From Nitrospirota bacterium (GTDB lineage: Bacteria > Nitrospirota > Thermodesulfovibrionia > Thermodesulfovibrionales > JdFR-85): a stretch of 55,733 nucleotides of DNA. How positions within the stretch are numbered: position 1 is the first letter of the stretch; each line of letters begins with the position of its first letter. The stretch spans positions 1 to 55,733 of the forward strand of contig WFMM01000053.1 of assembly GCA_015484595.1 (NCBI GenBank), read 5' to 3'. The notes under the pieces are model-generated. The model was given only the letters and a program-made list of their open reading frames with translations. It was not told the DNA's origin and made no database searches. Both the position numbers and the translations under genes were made by a program. Positions 8,945 to 16,858 of the stretch are shown in pieces.

Positions 8945-9227
8945 GACTCTCTCCTCCTGTGCATATTTGTAATTAAAACCAAACAGGATTAATTATACAA
9001 TATCTAAACCCTTATAAGTCTTGCACAAAGATAGGTATATTTCTTAATATGCACAGCGAGCGCACATATCTGCTCTTTGGGTATCTCGCATTCAGACCGG
9101 CCTTAATGATTGACCCGACCTCCGAAAATCCTTTAAAATGCATAGTGTAGCATTTGCAAAGCGAATCAGATCAATAGGGCATTTCCTTACATTCGCATGC
9201 TGTGAAAGAGGCATGTTAATCAACCAA
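8945..9227. other. intergenic region between divergent cobT and tRNA-Leu
   Basis: No convincing open frame is present. The left end carries the cobT ribosome binding site on the minus strand. The right part holds a probable promoter for the tRNA gene and about 80 nt of leader with short inverted repeats (GCGAAT...ATTCGC). I see no cobalamin-riboswitch B12 box. Confidence 0.5.
9110..9139 (+). promoter_or_regulatory. putative sigma70-type promoter for tRNA-Leu
   Basis: TTGACC at 9110-9115 and TAAAAT at 9134-9139 with an 18-bp spacer. This predicts a start near 9147, about 80 nt before the tRNA. Motif match only. Confidence 0.45.
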
Positions 9228-9312
<85 letters not shown>

Positions 9313-9379
9313 CTGAAAAATAAAAAGCTGTCGTTTTAAAGCCTCCCTGAAACAACCCTCAGCCGCAGGGATGTTTTTC

Positions 9380-9408
9380 TTGACAAATACTATACATTTG
9401 TATAGTAT
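9380..9408 (+). promoter_or_regulatory. lexA promoter with overlapping perfect palindromic operator
   Basis: TTGACA at 9380-9385 and TAGTAT at 9403-9408 with a 17-bp spacer. Between and over the -10 lies a perfect inverted repeat: ATACTATACA (9387-9396) and TGTATAGTAT (9399-9408), separated by TT. A palindrome between -35 and -10 just upstream of lexA is the expected layout for LexA autoregulation. It is not the E. coli CTGT-N8-ACAG box; LexA sites differ between phyla. Confidence 0.75.
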
Positions 9409-9427
9409 ATATAAAAAGGGGTGTTTT

Positions 9428-10030
9428 ATGAAGCTTACGAAGGCACAAAAGAGGGTCCTGGATTTTATACTCCAGCATATCAGAGAAAGGGGATATCCTC
9501 CCACTGTAAGGGAGGTGGCCAGGGCCTTTGGCTACCGAAGTCCCCTTTCGGCAAAACAGCACATAGATGCGCTTGTGCGAAAGGGTTACCTCAGGCGTGC
9601 CTCAGGTGTATCAAGAGGGCTGTCGCTGGCGATGCCACTTTCTAATGCATCAAGCCTTAGCCTTCCTGTGGTAGGCACGATCAGGGCTGGCTCTCCAATA
9701 CTTGCTACGGAAAACATAGAGGAGTACATAACCGTAAGCAGAGAGCTCTTTCCCCTTGAGGAGGGGTTTGGCCTCAGGGTGGTTGGAGACAGCATGAAGG
9801 ACGCTGGCATCCTTGAGGGAGACATTGTAATAGTGCGCCCGGGAGTTGAACCCACACAGGGTGACATTGTGGTTGCCCTCGTGGAAGATGAAGCCACTGT
9901 AAAGAGACTGTTTATAGAGGATGGGACGGTGATATTAAAGCCAGAGCATCCTGATATGAGGCCCATGAGGTTTAAAGCAGCAGATGTCAAGATTCTTGGA
10001 AAAGTAGTTGGGCTTATAAGGAGGTTCTGA
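9428..10030 (+). CDS. lexA: SOS repressor LexA
   Basis: 200 residues from the ATG at 9428, preceded by AAAAAGGGG at good spacing; an upstream in-frame ATG runs through the promoter and is rejected. The N-terminal winged helix (about 1-65) is followed by the autocleavage site Ala87-Gly88 in TIRAGSP and the peptidase dyad Ser122 (GDSM) and Lys159 (ATVKRL). RecA-activated self-cleavage lifts repression of DNA damage genes. The small protein at 10032 follows after 1 nt, so the two form an operon. Confidence 0.96.
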   Translation: MKLTKAQKRVLDFILQHIRERGYPPTVREVARAFGYRSPLSAKQHIDALVRKGYLRRASGVSRGLSLAMPLSNASSLSLPVVGTIRAGSPILATENIEEYITVSRELFPLEEGFGLRVVGDSMKDAGILEGDIVIVRPGVEPTQGDIVVALVEDEATVKRLFIEDGTVILKPEHPDMRPMRFKAADVKILGKVVGLIRRF

Positions 10031-10031
10031 G

Positions 10032-10286
10032 ATGGTTGAGATAGATGAGCCTGTGGCAGTGGTGGCAACCTTTTATCAGGGAAGAATAAGACCAGAGAGA
10101 TTCAGGTGGAATGGAAGGCTTATCCAGGTTAAAAAGGTCACCTACCACTGGATTGAGAGGGATGGCCTGAGAGAGGTGCATTCCTTTTCTGTGACAGACG
10201 GTAAGACCCTATACAACCTCTCCTACGAGACCGACACCCTTTCGTGGAGGCTTCAGGCCGTGGAAACGGAAGGGGATAATTTATGA
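10032..10286 (+). CDS. small SOS-linked protein, resembles DUF6504 family
   Basis: 84 residues starting 1 nt after the lexA stop. It has no membrane segment. The central RPERFRWNGRLIQVKKVTYHW and a following aromatic, beta-rich stretch (SFSVTDGKTLYNLSYE, SWRLQAV) resemble the small DUF6504 proteins found beside imuA/imuB/dinB-type genes in other phyla. The assignment rests on the W-x-GR-x-x-x-V pattern and on context. Molecular function is not known. Co-transcription with lexA makes damage induction likely. Confidence 0.6.
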   Translation: MVEIDEPVAVVATFYQGRIRPERFRWNGRLIQVKKVTYHWIERDGLREVHSFSVTDGKTLYNLSYETDTLSWRLQAVETEGDNL

Positions 10287-10333
10287 TTTAAGATTTAAGA
10301 TTTTAGATCTTAGATTTGGGGTTTGGGATTTGG
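10283..10333 (+). repeat. ATTTAGA-type heptamer microsatellite
   Basis: Imperfect 7-bp repeats of the GATTTAA/GATTTTA/GATTTGG kind directly after the lexA operon. This is a single-module fragment of the dispersed composite repeat family described at 14284 and elsewhere. Confidence 0.6.
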
Positions 10334-10435
10334 GATATTGCCTTTGATGGTATAATAGGGCATGGTACCCACCCTGCTGGACAGAAGCGGGGCTCCTGCT
10401 TCCCTATTTCAGGCAGCAGCCTGAAGACAGTTAAA

Positions 10436-10768
10436 GTGAAGCACAAAAGGTACTGCGTTAAGACCTGCATCTATATTCCCCTTACTGTCTTTGTCTTTTG
10501 CCTGGCAGGATTGCTCGTTACCATCTTCGGGGTAAGAGACAGGATTGCAATTGAAGAGGAAGAACGCTTATGCATTATGATACAGACCCATCAATTGCTC
10601 CATAATCCCATTGAGCGGATGATTATAGTGAAGACCGTGGTGGAGAGAAAGTACGGAAGCACTGTATGGACAGGTGCATATACACTTTTTGGTCTCAGGT
10701 ATGCAGAGGTAAGAGCTGTTTGTGACGGAGAGGCAGAGGTGTTATGGAGGCGGTGGTTTGGCAGATGA
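10436..10768 (+). CDS. hypothetical single-pass membrane protein
   Basis: Not recognised. From the GTG at 10436 it would be 110 residues, with one hydrophobic segment (YIPLTVFVFCLAGLLVTIFG, about 12-31) and a soluble C-terminal part. The open frame extends upstream into repeat sequence. A TATAAT-like box lies near 10350. No clear ribosome binding site precedes the GTG, and codon use is less regular than in neighbours. It may be real, a remnant, or chance. Confidence 0.35.
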   Translation: MKHKRYCVKTCIYIPLTVFVFCLAGLLVTIFGVRDRIAIEEEERLCIMIQTHQLLHNPIERMIIVKTVVERKYGSTVWTGAYTLFGLRYAEVRAVCDGEAEVLWRRWFGR

Positions 10769-10773
10769 AAAAG

Positions 10774-11208
10774 CTAACCAACAAGAGGATTCTTTACAGT
10801 AATGCCTTTAAAGCGGCTGAAGTCACGATCGGCGCTCCAGAGTTCCTTCACGCCATGTTCAGTGCATATTGCGGCAACTCTTGCATCGTGCACCATTGGA
10901 CCCTTTATCTTTCCCTTCTTTATAGAATCCCTGAGTACAGACCAGTGCATCTCTGTCTCAGAAAGGAGCACCAGAGAAGGGGACTCCAGCCATGCCTCTA
11001 CCTGTTTGATAGCTATATCCCGAGGACTTGGTGGATTAAAGATTCCTGGATGGGTAACGATTGCCAGAAACTCATGAATGCAGGGCCAGGGGATTGCCCA
11101 GGATTTGTGTCCTTCGGCCAGGGTCTTTATACACCTGAAGGCCTCTTTATGCCAGGGTGTGTCCTCTCTGTGGGCATAGACAAGAATGTTTGTATCAACT
11201 GCAATCAT
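10774..11208 (-). CDS. vapC: VapC-type PIN-domain toxin
   Basis: 144 residues. PIN acidic residues are in place: Asp5 in MIAVDTNILVYA, Glu46 in CIHEFLAIV, and Asp residues in VHDARVAAI and LWSADRDF. VapC toxins are endoribonucleases that cut tRNA or rRNA. The start overlaps the antitoxin stop by 4 nt, a typical toxin-antitoxin arrangement. It is convergent with the hypothetical gene to its left and sits between lexA and dinB. Confidence 0.88.
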   Translation of the reverse strand: MIAVDTNILVYAHREDTPWHKEAFRCIKTLAEGHKSWAIPWPCIHEFLAIVTHPGIFNPPSPRDIAIKQVEAWLESPSLVLLSETEMHWSVLRDSIKKGKIKGPMVHDARVAAICTEHGVKELWSADRDFSRFKGITVKNPLVG

Positions 11209-11450
11209 CCACCCCTGCCCTGGTATATCTGTCTTCTTATCTCCTCCCAGGAGGCATCTCTGAACTCAGGAGAAAGCCCCCTGCCCTTGAAGGTAGCCTT
11301 TTTAAGGCGGAATGTCCTCTGTCGTTTTTTCTCTTCCACCACCCGCCTGAGACCTTCCTCAATGAGTGCCTTCAAGGTGGTGTTGTCTCGTCTGGCAATC
11401 TTCCTGGCCTCTTCAAAAAGACCATCAGCAATATCTACGGTTGTTTTCAT
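11205..11450 (-). CDS. vapB: VapB-type antitoxin
   Basis: 81 residues. The N-terminal MKTTVDIADGLFEEARKIA and TTLKALIEEGLRRVV form a ribbon-helix-helix-like DNA-binding domain. The C-terminal tail (FKGRGLSPEF, IYQGRGG) would wrap the toxin. Members of this DUF2191-like group pair with VapC toxins. No Shine-Dalgarno is visible before the ATG; the promoter position predicts a leaderless transcript. Confidence 0.85.
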   Translation of the reverse strand: MKTTVDIADGLFEEARKIARRDNTTLKALIEEGLRRVVEEKKRQRTFRLKKATFKGRGLSPEFRDASWEEIRRQIYQGRGG

Positions 11451-11457
11451 ATATCTA

Positions 11458-11487
11458 TATATATCACATAATATTGCTCTATGTCAA
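11458..11487 (-). promoter_or_regulatory. vapBC promoter, probably giving a leaderless mRNA
   Basis: On the minus strand TTGACA (11487-11482) and TATATA (11463-11458) lie 18 bp apart. Transcription would start within a few bases of the vapB ATG at 11450. The surrounding ATATATCTATATATAT stretch is near-palindromic and could be the VapBC operator. Confidence 0.5.
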
Positions 11488-11513
11488 AGGAAGATGACTT
11501 CCTCTGAAAGAGA

Positions 11514-12743
11514 ATGCTGGCTATGGAAAGGGTGATACTTTTAATAGACATGGATGCCTTCTTTGCCTCGGTGGAGCAGCAGTCTAATCCGTCCCTGAGG
11601 GGTAAGCCCATTGCCGTAGTTGGTGCTGGAAAAAGAACCGTGGTTACCACTTCATCATACGAGGCAAGGGCACGGGGGGTAAAGACCGGCATGAACCTCT
11701 ACGAGGCAAAGCAGGTCTGCCCTGAGCTTACAGTGGTGGTGGGCAACAACCACAAGTACACCTATACATGCACAAAGCTCAGGGAGCTTTATCTCCAATA
11801 CACACCCGATGTGGAGATATACTCGGTGGATGAGGCATTTCTTGATGTTACCACCACAGAGCACCTCTTTGGAGGGCCCCTTCAGATAGGAAAGATGATA
11901 AAAAGGGAGATAAAGAGGCGTTTTGGAATAAATGCCACCGTTGGTATTGGCCCAAACAAACTGATTGCCAAACTTGCAGCCGACCTTTCAAAGCCTGATG
12001 GCCTTAGGTGGATAAAAAAACAGGATGTGCCCCATGTGCTTGAGAATCTGCCAGTGGAGGAGCTCTGGGGAGTGGGAAAGCGTATGGCAGAGCACCTTGG
12101 GAGGCTTGGCATAAGGACCTGTGGAGAGCTTGCCCGCACACCGGTTGGGGTGCTAAGGAGCCGATTCGGCATTGTGGGCGAGCACCTTAAACGCATGGCA
12201 CAGGGGCTTGATGACTCGCCTGTGGTGGCAGATGGTGAAGAAACAGAGGATGTAAAGTCCATAGGCCACAGCATGACCCTGCCAGAGGATGTCCACAGGA
12301 TGCCCGAGATCAGGGCCTATTTGCTTTTACTTTGCGACAGGGTCTCATTCAGGGCAAGGCAGTACGGATACAAGGGCAGAACAGTCACGCTGATTATACG
12401 GTACAGGAGTTTTGAGACCTTCTCGGTAAGAAAAAAACTCGACACGCCCACTGACGACAGCCACAGGCTGTTCAGGGCGGTCTGCGAGCTCCTGGATGGT
12501 TTGCGACTGAGGGAGCCGGTGAGGCTTCTTGGGGTCTCAATGGGCTCTCTGCAAAGGCAGTCAGGACAGCTTGCCCTGTTCCCTGAGCAGGACCGCAGAA
12601 GAAGGCTTCTTGAGACCATGGACAGGATAAACCTTCGCCACGGCCTGAGAAGTATCGTATGGGCAGCAACCCTTGAGCCAAAAAGGCAGCCAGGGGTGAT
12701 ATCCCCTGCCTGGCGGCCAGAGGGGGTGCACAGAAGTCTTTAG
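11514..12743 (+). CDS. dinB: DNA polymerase IV (Y family)
   Basis: 409 residues. Catalytic blocks are LLIDMDAFFASVEQ (about 8-21), the steric-gate region, and YSVDEAFLDVT with the paired acids (about 104-114). Helix-hairpin-helix WGVGKRMAEHLGRLGI and the little-finger domain follow. A C-terminal LFPEQDRRRRLLETMD may include a clamp-binding LALFP motif. Error-prone translesion synthesis is the known role. The ATG at 11514 has AAAGAG upstream; 11523 is the alternative. The location next to lexA suggests damage control, though I see no copy of the lexA palindrome in its short leader. Confidence 0.95.
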   Translation: MLAMERVILLIDMDAFFASVEQQSNPSLRGKPIAVVGAGKRTVVTTSSYEARARGVKTGMNLYEAKQVCPELTVVVGNNHKYTYTCTKLRELYLQYTPDVEIYSVDEAFLDVTTTEHLFGGPLQIGKMIKREIKRRFGINATVGIGPNKLIAKLAADLSKPDGLRWIKKQDVPHVLENLPVEELWGVGKRMAEHLGRLGIRTCGELARTPVGVLRSRFGIVGEHLKRMAQGLDDSPVVADGEETEDVKSIGHSMTLPEDVHRMPEIRAYLLLLCDRVSFRARQYGYKGRTVTLIIRYRSFETFSVRKKLDTPTDDSHRLFRAVCELLDGLRLREPVRLLGVSMGSLQRQSGQLALFPEQDRRRRLLETMDRINLRHGLRSIVWAATLEPKRQPGVISPAWRPEGVHRSL

Positions 12744-12775
12744 TGTAACAATACAGAAGTCTTTAGTGTAACAAT
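12730..12775. repeat. 23-bp perfect tandem duplication spanning the dinB stop codon
   Basis: ACAGAAGTCTTTAGTGTAAC plus AAT occurs twice head to tail (12730-12752, 12753-12775). The dinB TAG lies in the first copy, so the duplication does not alter the protein. Confidence 0.9.
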
Positions 12776-12828
12776 ATAGATCTTAGATGCTTTGATTCCG
12801 TAGCCCTGGAAGGTGGTAGTTAACGCCA

Positions 12829-14241
12829 TCAGTGGTGCATTGCCATGTCGGCCGGGCTTCCAAGGCCAATGGAATCGAGATAGCTGTATATCTCTTTCAG
12901 CCCCTTTTTGATTGCCCTTTTTCCGTAAAGTCCAATGCCTGCGTAAAACCACTCAAACCTGGCAAGGTTCTTAAGTATATACTTCCATGAATAAAACCTT
13001 GCCATTGCCTTGAGGGTCTCTATCTGAAGTGTGACAGGGTCAAGTTCCTTTGGCCTGAACACTATGTGATGGGCATCGTATTTACTCCAGTCTGTATGAA
13101 GAAGCCTTCCCTCATCGCGCATTTCGTAAAAGAAGGGCGTGCCTGGAAGTGGGGTAAGTATCACGAACTGAACCGTGTCAATGCCTAACTTTATCGCGAA
13201 GTCTGCAGTCTTTCTTATTGTGTCAACATCGTCTGTGTCTGCACCGAGCACGAACATGCCGTGTATGTAGATGCCGTGATCCTTTACTGCTTTTATGCAT
13301 CGCACAATGTCATCTAAGTCCTGACTTTTGTTGTATGCCTTAAGGGTGCGTGGGTTTATGGACTCAAACCCGATGTATGTGGTGTCACAGCCAGAGTCAG
13401 CCATGAGTTTCAGGAGTTCCTCATCTCTTGCCACATCAGTGCGGACCTGTGCAGACCACTTAAACTTTATGCGCTCTGATAGCACAGCCCGGAGTATCTC
13501 CTTTGTCCTTTTCTTGTTAGCCGTGAAGTTGTCGTCAACGATAAACTTGGTTGCCTTTGAGATACTTGAGACATAGCGGAACTCTTCAACGGTCTTTTCA
13601 ACCGACTTAAAACGATACTTTCTTCCAAACATCTGGATGACCGAGCAGAACTTACAGTTAAAGGGGCAGCCACGGGATGTGGATACAGGATAGATGTTTG
13701 AAGGGTTCCATTTGTGCACGAGGCTGAAGTCTGGCTCGGGCAGACTGTCAAGGTCGGTTATTAAAGGATAGGGAGGGTTGTTTATCACTTTTCCGTCTCT
13801 GTCTTTGTAAGAGATGCCCTTTATGTCCTTAAGCGGAGGCTTTCCAGTGCTTAGGTGTCTTACCAGTGCTGGAAGCGAGTAGTCACCCTCACCTCTTACC
13901 ACGAAGTCAGCATGCTCAAGGGCCTCATCGGTCATGAAAGAGGGGTGCGCACCCCCGATTATTACAGGGATACCCTTTTCTCTCAAACGATCAGCGATAA
14001 TGTAGGCCCTTACTGCAGTGGGTGTGATGGTGGAGATGCAGACGAGATCAGAGTTTTCTATATATGACCAGTCTGGCTCTGCTGTATCTTCGATAAAGGC
14101 CTTTACCTCAAAGCCCATGTCACGGAGTATCGTGGAAAGGAGCACTGCACCAAGCCGTGGGATGGGAAATTTGCTGTAAACATGTGCTCCAGGAGAGCGT
14201 GCCTCAATAAATGAAATCCTTCTAACTTCCATTTCATCCAT
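12829..14241 (-). CDS. B12-binding-domain radical SAM protein
   Basis: About 470 residues. A cobalamin-binding-like Rossmann domain comes first (RLGAVLLSTILRDMGFEV, IIGGAHPSFMTDEALEHADFVVRGEG, about 30-130). The radical SAM core follows, with STSRGCPFNCKFC giving the CxxxCxxC cluster motif near residue 200. Later, TYIGFESINPRTLKAYNK and GMFVLGADTDD are typical of this group (BchE/HpnJ-like). Substrate unknown; methyl transfer or ring rearrangement on a hydrophobic metabolite is common in the family. The ATG at 14241 has AAGG six bases upstream; the upstream TTG is not supported. Cobalamin genes lie 4-5 kb away, consistent with B12 use. Confidence 0.85.
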   Translation of the reverse strand: MDEMEVRRISFIEARSPGAHVYSKFPIPRLGAVLLSTILRDMGFEVKAFIEDTAEPDWSYIENSDLVCISTITPTAVRAYIIADRLREKGIPVIIGGAHPSFMTDEALEHADFVVRGEGDYSLPALVRHLSTGKPPLKDIKGISYKDRDGKVINNPPYPLITDLDSLPEPDFSLVHKWNPSNIYPVSTSRGCPFNCKFCSVIQMFGRKYRFKSVEKTVEEFRYVSSISKATKFIVDDNFTANKKRTKEILRAVLSERIKFKWSAQVRTDVARDEELLKLMADSGCDTTYIGFESINPRTLKAYNKSQDLDDIVRCIKAVKDHGIYIHGMFVLGADTDDVDTIRKTADFAIKLGIDTVQFVILTPLPGTPFFYEMRDEGRLLHTDWSKYDAHHIVFRPKELDPVTLQIETLKAMARFYSWKYILKNLARFEWFYAGIGLYGKRAIKKGLKEIYSYLDSIGLGSPADMAMHH

Positions 14242-14283
14242 TATACGCCTTTTTGTCCTGAAATGCAATAGGTGAGGGTTGAA

Positions 14284-14535
14284 TCAAGAGTTATGAGTGT
14301 TGAGTGTTGAGTTTATGGTTTTTTTACTAAACACTCAAAGCTATGCACTCAAAACTAAGAACTACTCCCTACACGCTACACCCTGTCTTTCAGAGCAGAA
14401 GCGCAGAAGTGCGGAAGTGCAGAAGGTTTGGGGAATTGAAAAATTAGAATTTAGTATTTGTTTAGGATTTAGAGATTAGGATTTAGGATTTTTTGTTTAC
14501 TATATGCTCTGTGTCCTCTGTGGTTGGGTTTTATG
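14284..14535 (+). repeat. composite intergenic repeat element, copy A
   Basis: Order of parts: TGAGTGT heptamers; an AAACACTCAAAGCTATGCAC-type core followed by ACTCAAAACTAA; CTACACC-type heptamers; an octamer run (GCAGAAGT, about 14396-14427); ATTTAGA-type heptamers; and a short CTCTGTGTC nonamer pair. The NGCGTTNAT module is missing in this copy. It fills the space between the radical SAM gene and hypF; no coding frame is convincing here. Confidence 0.85.
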
Positions 14536-14569
14536 CTATGTTCAAAGTCGTGATAAAATAAGACTGGTA

Positions 14570-16858
14570 ATGAAGAGGGTACTGATAAGGATAAGGGGAC
14601 GGGTACAGGGCGTTGGTTTCAGACCTCATGTCTTTAACCTCGCAACAGCACTTTCCCTTAAGGGCACCGTGAAAAACTCCTCAAAGGGCGTTACCATAGA
14701 CATTGAGGGAGAAAGGGTTGATGAGTTTATTAAACGGCTTAGAACATCGCCTCCACCACTTGCCGAGATAGAGGAGATCCATACCGAGGAACTTCCACCT
14801 GTCAATTACAGCGACTTCAGCATACTTCACAGCGAGGAAGAAGGCAGTTTTACCCATGTCTCACCTGATGTCTCAATTTGTGATGACTGCCTTAAAGAGA
14901 TGCTTGAGCCTTCAGACAGACGGTATCTTTATCCCTTTATAAACTGCACAAACTGTGGTCCCCGCTATTCCATAACCCTTAAACTTCCCTACGACAGGCC
15001 AAACACCACGATGAAGGTCTTTCAGATGTGCAGTGATTGCCTCAGGGAGTATCAGGACCCCAGGGACCGAAGATTTCACGCTCAGCCAAATGCCTGTCCT
15101 TCATGCGGTCCTTCTCTGACATTCAGGCTTACAAACAGAGAGCTTGAACACCTTTTGACTGAAGACCCGCTTGAAAGCACCATAAGGCTCATTCAGACTG
15201 GAGGTGTGGTTGCGATAAAGGGGCTTGGTGGGTTTCACATTGCCTGTGATGCCCTTAATACCAGGGCTGTGGAAAGACTGAGGGTGAGAAAGCGGAAAAG
15301 CAACAAGCCCTTTGCCCTGATGGCACCTGAGATTGATGCTGTAAAAAGGTTTGTTCATTTAGAGTCTGAGGATGAGCGTCTACTTTCTTCAAATAAAAGA
15401 CCAATAGTTCTTTTAAGAAAAAAAGAGAGATGCCCGATTCCTGAGGCAGTGGCTCCAAAAAACAGCTACCTTGGTTTTATGCTTCCCTACACACCCCTGC
15501 ACTATCTGCTTTTTTACTACCCTGTCAGTGGAGTTGCTCAGCCGAACTTTCAGTGTCTGATAATGACAAGTGGCAATCTTAGGGAGGAGCCCATAATTCA
15601 CAGAAACCAGGATGCCCTGGAGAGGCTTTCTCCTCTGGTTGATGCCTTTTTGTTTCACGACAGGGAGATTTTTATGAGGGTTGACGACTCGGTGATAAAG
15701 GAGGGGGTATTTATAAGGCGGGCAAGGGGATATGTGCCAGAGCCTGTAATGCTTGATGATGAGGGGCCTGAGGTGCTTGCCGTTGGGGCTGACCTTAAAA
15801 ACACCTTTACCCTTACCAGGGAACACTATGCAGTGGTCAGTCAGCACATCGGGGACATGGAAAACTTTGAGACCCTCTGTTTTTTTGAGGAGGTGCTTGA
15901 AAACCTGAAGTCTCTATACAGGATAAACCCGATGCACATAGCAGCAGACCTTCATCCTTCCTACATGAGCCGTCAGTGGGCAGAAAGGCAGGGTATTCCT
16001 GTTACTTACATCCAGCACCACCATGCACATGCAGCCGCTGTTATGGCAGAGCATGGAATTAAAGAGCAGGTCTTTGCAGTGGTTCTTGACGGCACAGGGT
16101 ATGGAACCGACGGGACAGTCTGGGGTGGAGAGTTTCTTATGGCAGGTATTGATGGTTTTAAGAGGCTTGCCCACTTTGAATACCTGCGCCTTCCAGGTGG
16201 TGAGATGGCAATAAAGGAGCCCTGGAGAATAGCCGTATCGGTTATTAATGACCTTTATGGAGGGCAATCTCAAAGATACCTAAGTGCCCTTGGATATTAC
16301 GATAGATTCCCGCCTGCGCAGATAGAAAGCATAAGAAAGATATCAAGGCTAACCCATTTCAGTCCCAAAAGTTCAGGCGCTGGACGGCTTTTTGATCTGG
16401 TTGCATCAATCACTGGGCTCGTTGACCTTAACACCTATGAGGCAGAGGCCCCGATAGCCCTTGAGTCCATGGTATGTGATGCGGTGGATGAGGGGTACGG
16501 GTTTAGCATCCTGACCGACTCAATACCCTGGAGGGTGAGCTTCAAAAAGGCTCTTAATCAGATGATTGATGGGGTTCTTAGGGGTGAGGCGGTTGAAATT
16601 ATCTCCACAAGGTTTCATAATACAGTGGCTGAGGCTGTCTGTGAGGTTATGGAGAGACTGAGAGATAGGGAAGGTGGCCTGGCCAAGGTGGTGCTTTCAG
16701 GTGGTGTTTTTCAGAATGTTTATCTTTTAAGGAGGATCAAAAAGGGGCTTAAGAGCAGGGGATTTCAGGTCTATTTTCATAAGAGGCTTCCACCAAACGA
16801 TGCCTGTATATCCCTTGGGCAGGCCTATATTTTAAGAGAAAGGCTTAATGGTTTATGA
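14570..16858 (+). CDS. hypF: [NiFe]-hydrogenase maturation carbamoyltransferase HypF
   Basis: 762 residues from the ATG at 14570; the longer upstream frame runs through repeats and is rejected. An acylphosphatase domain (IRGRVQGVGFRPHVF, residues 8-22) comes first. Two zinc-finger pairs follow (CDDCLKEM...CTNCGPRYS; CSDCLREY...CPSCGP). Then come a YrdC-like domain (GGVVAIKGLGGFHIACDA) and a Kae1-like domain (QHHHAHAAAVMAEHG, LDGTGYGTDGTVWGGE). HypF uses carbamoyl phosphate to make the thiocarbamate on HypE that becomes the CN ligands. The hypD start overlaps its stop (ATGA). No hydrogenase structural genes are in the window. Confidence 0.97.
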   Translation: MKRVLIRIRGRVQGVGFRPHVFNLATALSLKGTVKNSSKGVTIDIEGERVDEFIKRLRTSPPPLAEIEEIHTEELPPVNYSDFSILHSEEEGSFTHVSPDVSICDDCLKEMLEPSDRRYLYPFINCTNCGPRYSITLKLPYDRPNTTMKVFQMCSDCLREYQDPRDRRFHAQPNACPSCGPSLTFRLTNRELEHLLTEDPLESTIRLIQTGGVVAIKGLGGFHIACDALNTRAVERLRVRKRKSNKPFALMAPEIDAVKRFVHLESEDERLLSSNKRPIVLLRKKERCPIPEAVAPKNSYLGFMLPYTPLHYLLFYYPVSGVAQPNFQCLIMTSGNLREEPIIHRNQDALERLSPLVDAFLFHDREIFMRVDDSVIKEGVFIRRARGYVPEPVMLDDEGPEVLAVGADLKNTFTLTREHYAVVSQHIGDMENFETLCFFEEVLENLKSLYRINPMHIAADLHPSYMSRQWAERQGIPVTYIQHHHAHAAAVMAEHGIKEQVFAVVLDGTGYGTDGTVWGGEFLMAGIDGFKRLAHFEYLRLPGGEMAIKEPWRIAVSVINDLYGGQSQRYLSALGYYDRFPPAQIESIRKISRLTHFSPKSSGAGRLFDLVASITGLVDLNTYEAEAPIALESMVCDAVDEGYGFSILTDSIPWRVSFKKALNQMIDGVLRGEAVEIISTRFHNTVAEAVCEVMERLRDREGGLAKVVLSGGVFQNVYLLRRIKKGLKSRGFQVYFHKRLPPNDACISLGQAYILRERLNGL

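Noticed and set aside
8945-9100. Cobalamin riboswitch upstream of cobT
   Set aside because: No B12-box-like sequence or matching stems were recognised on the minus strand.
16023-16214. Short plus-strand open frame inside hypF and many similar frames inside other genes
   Set aside because: They are shadows of well-supported genes in other frames.
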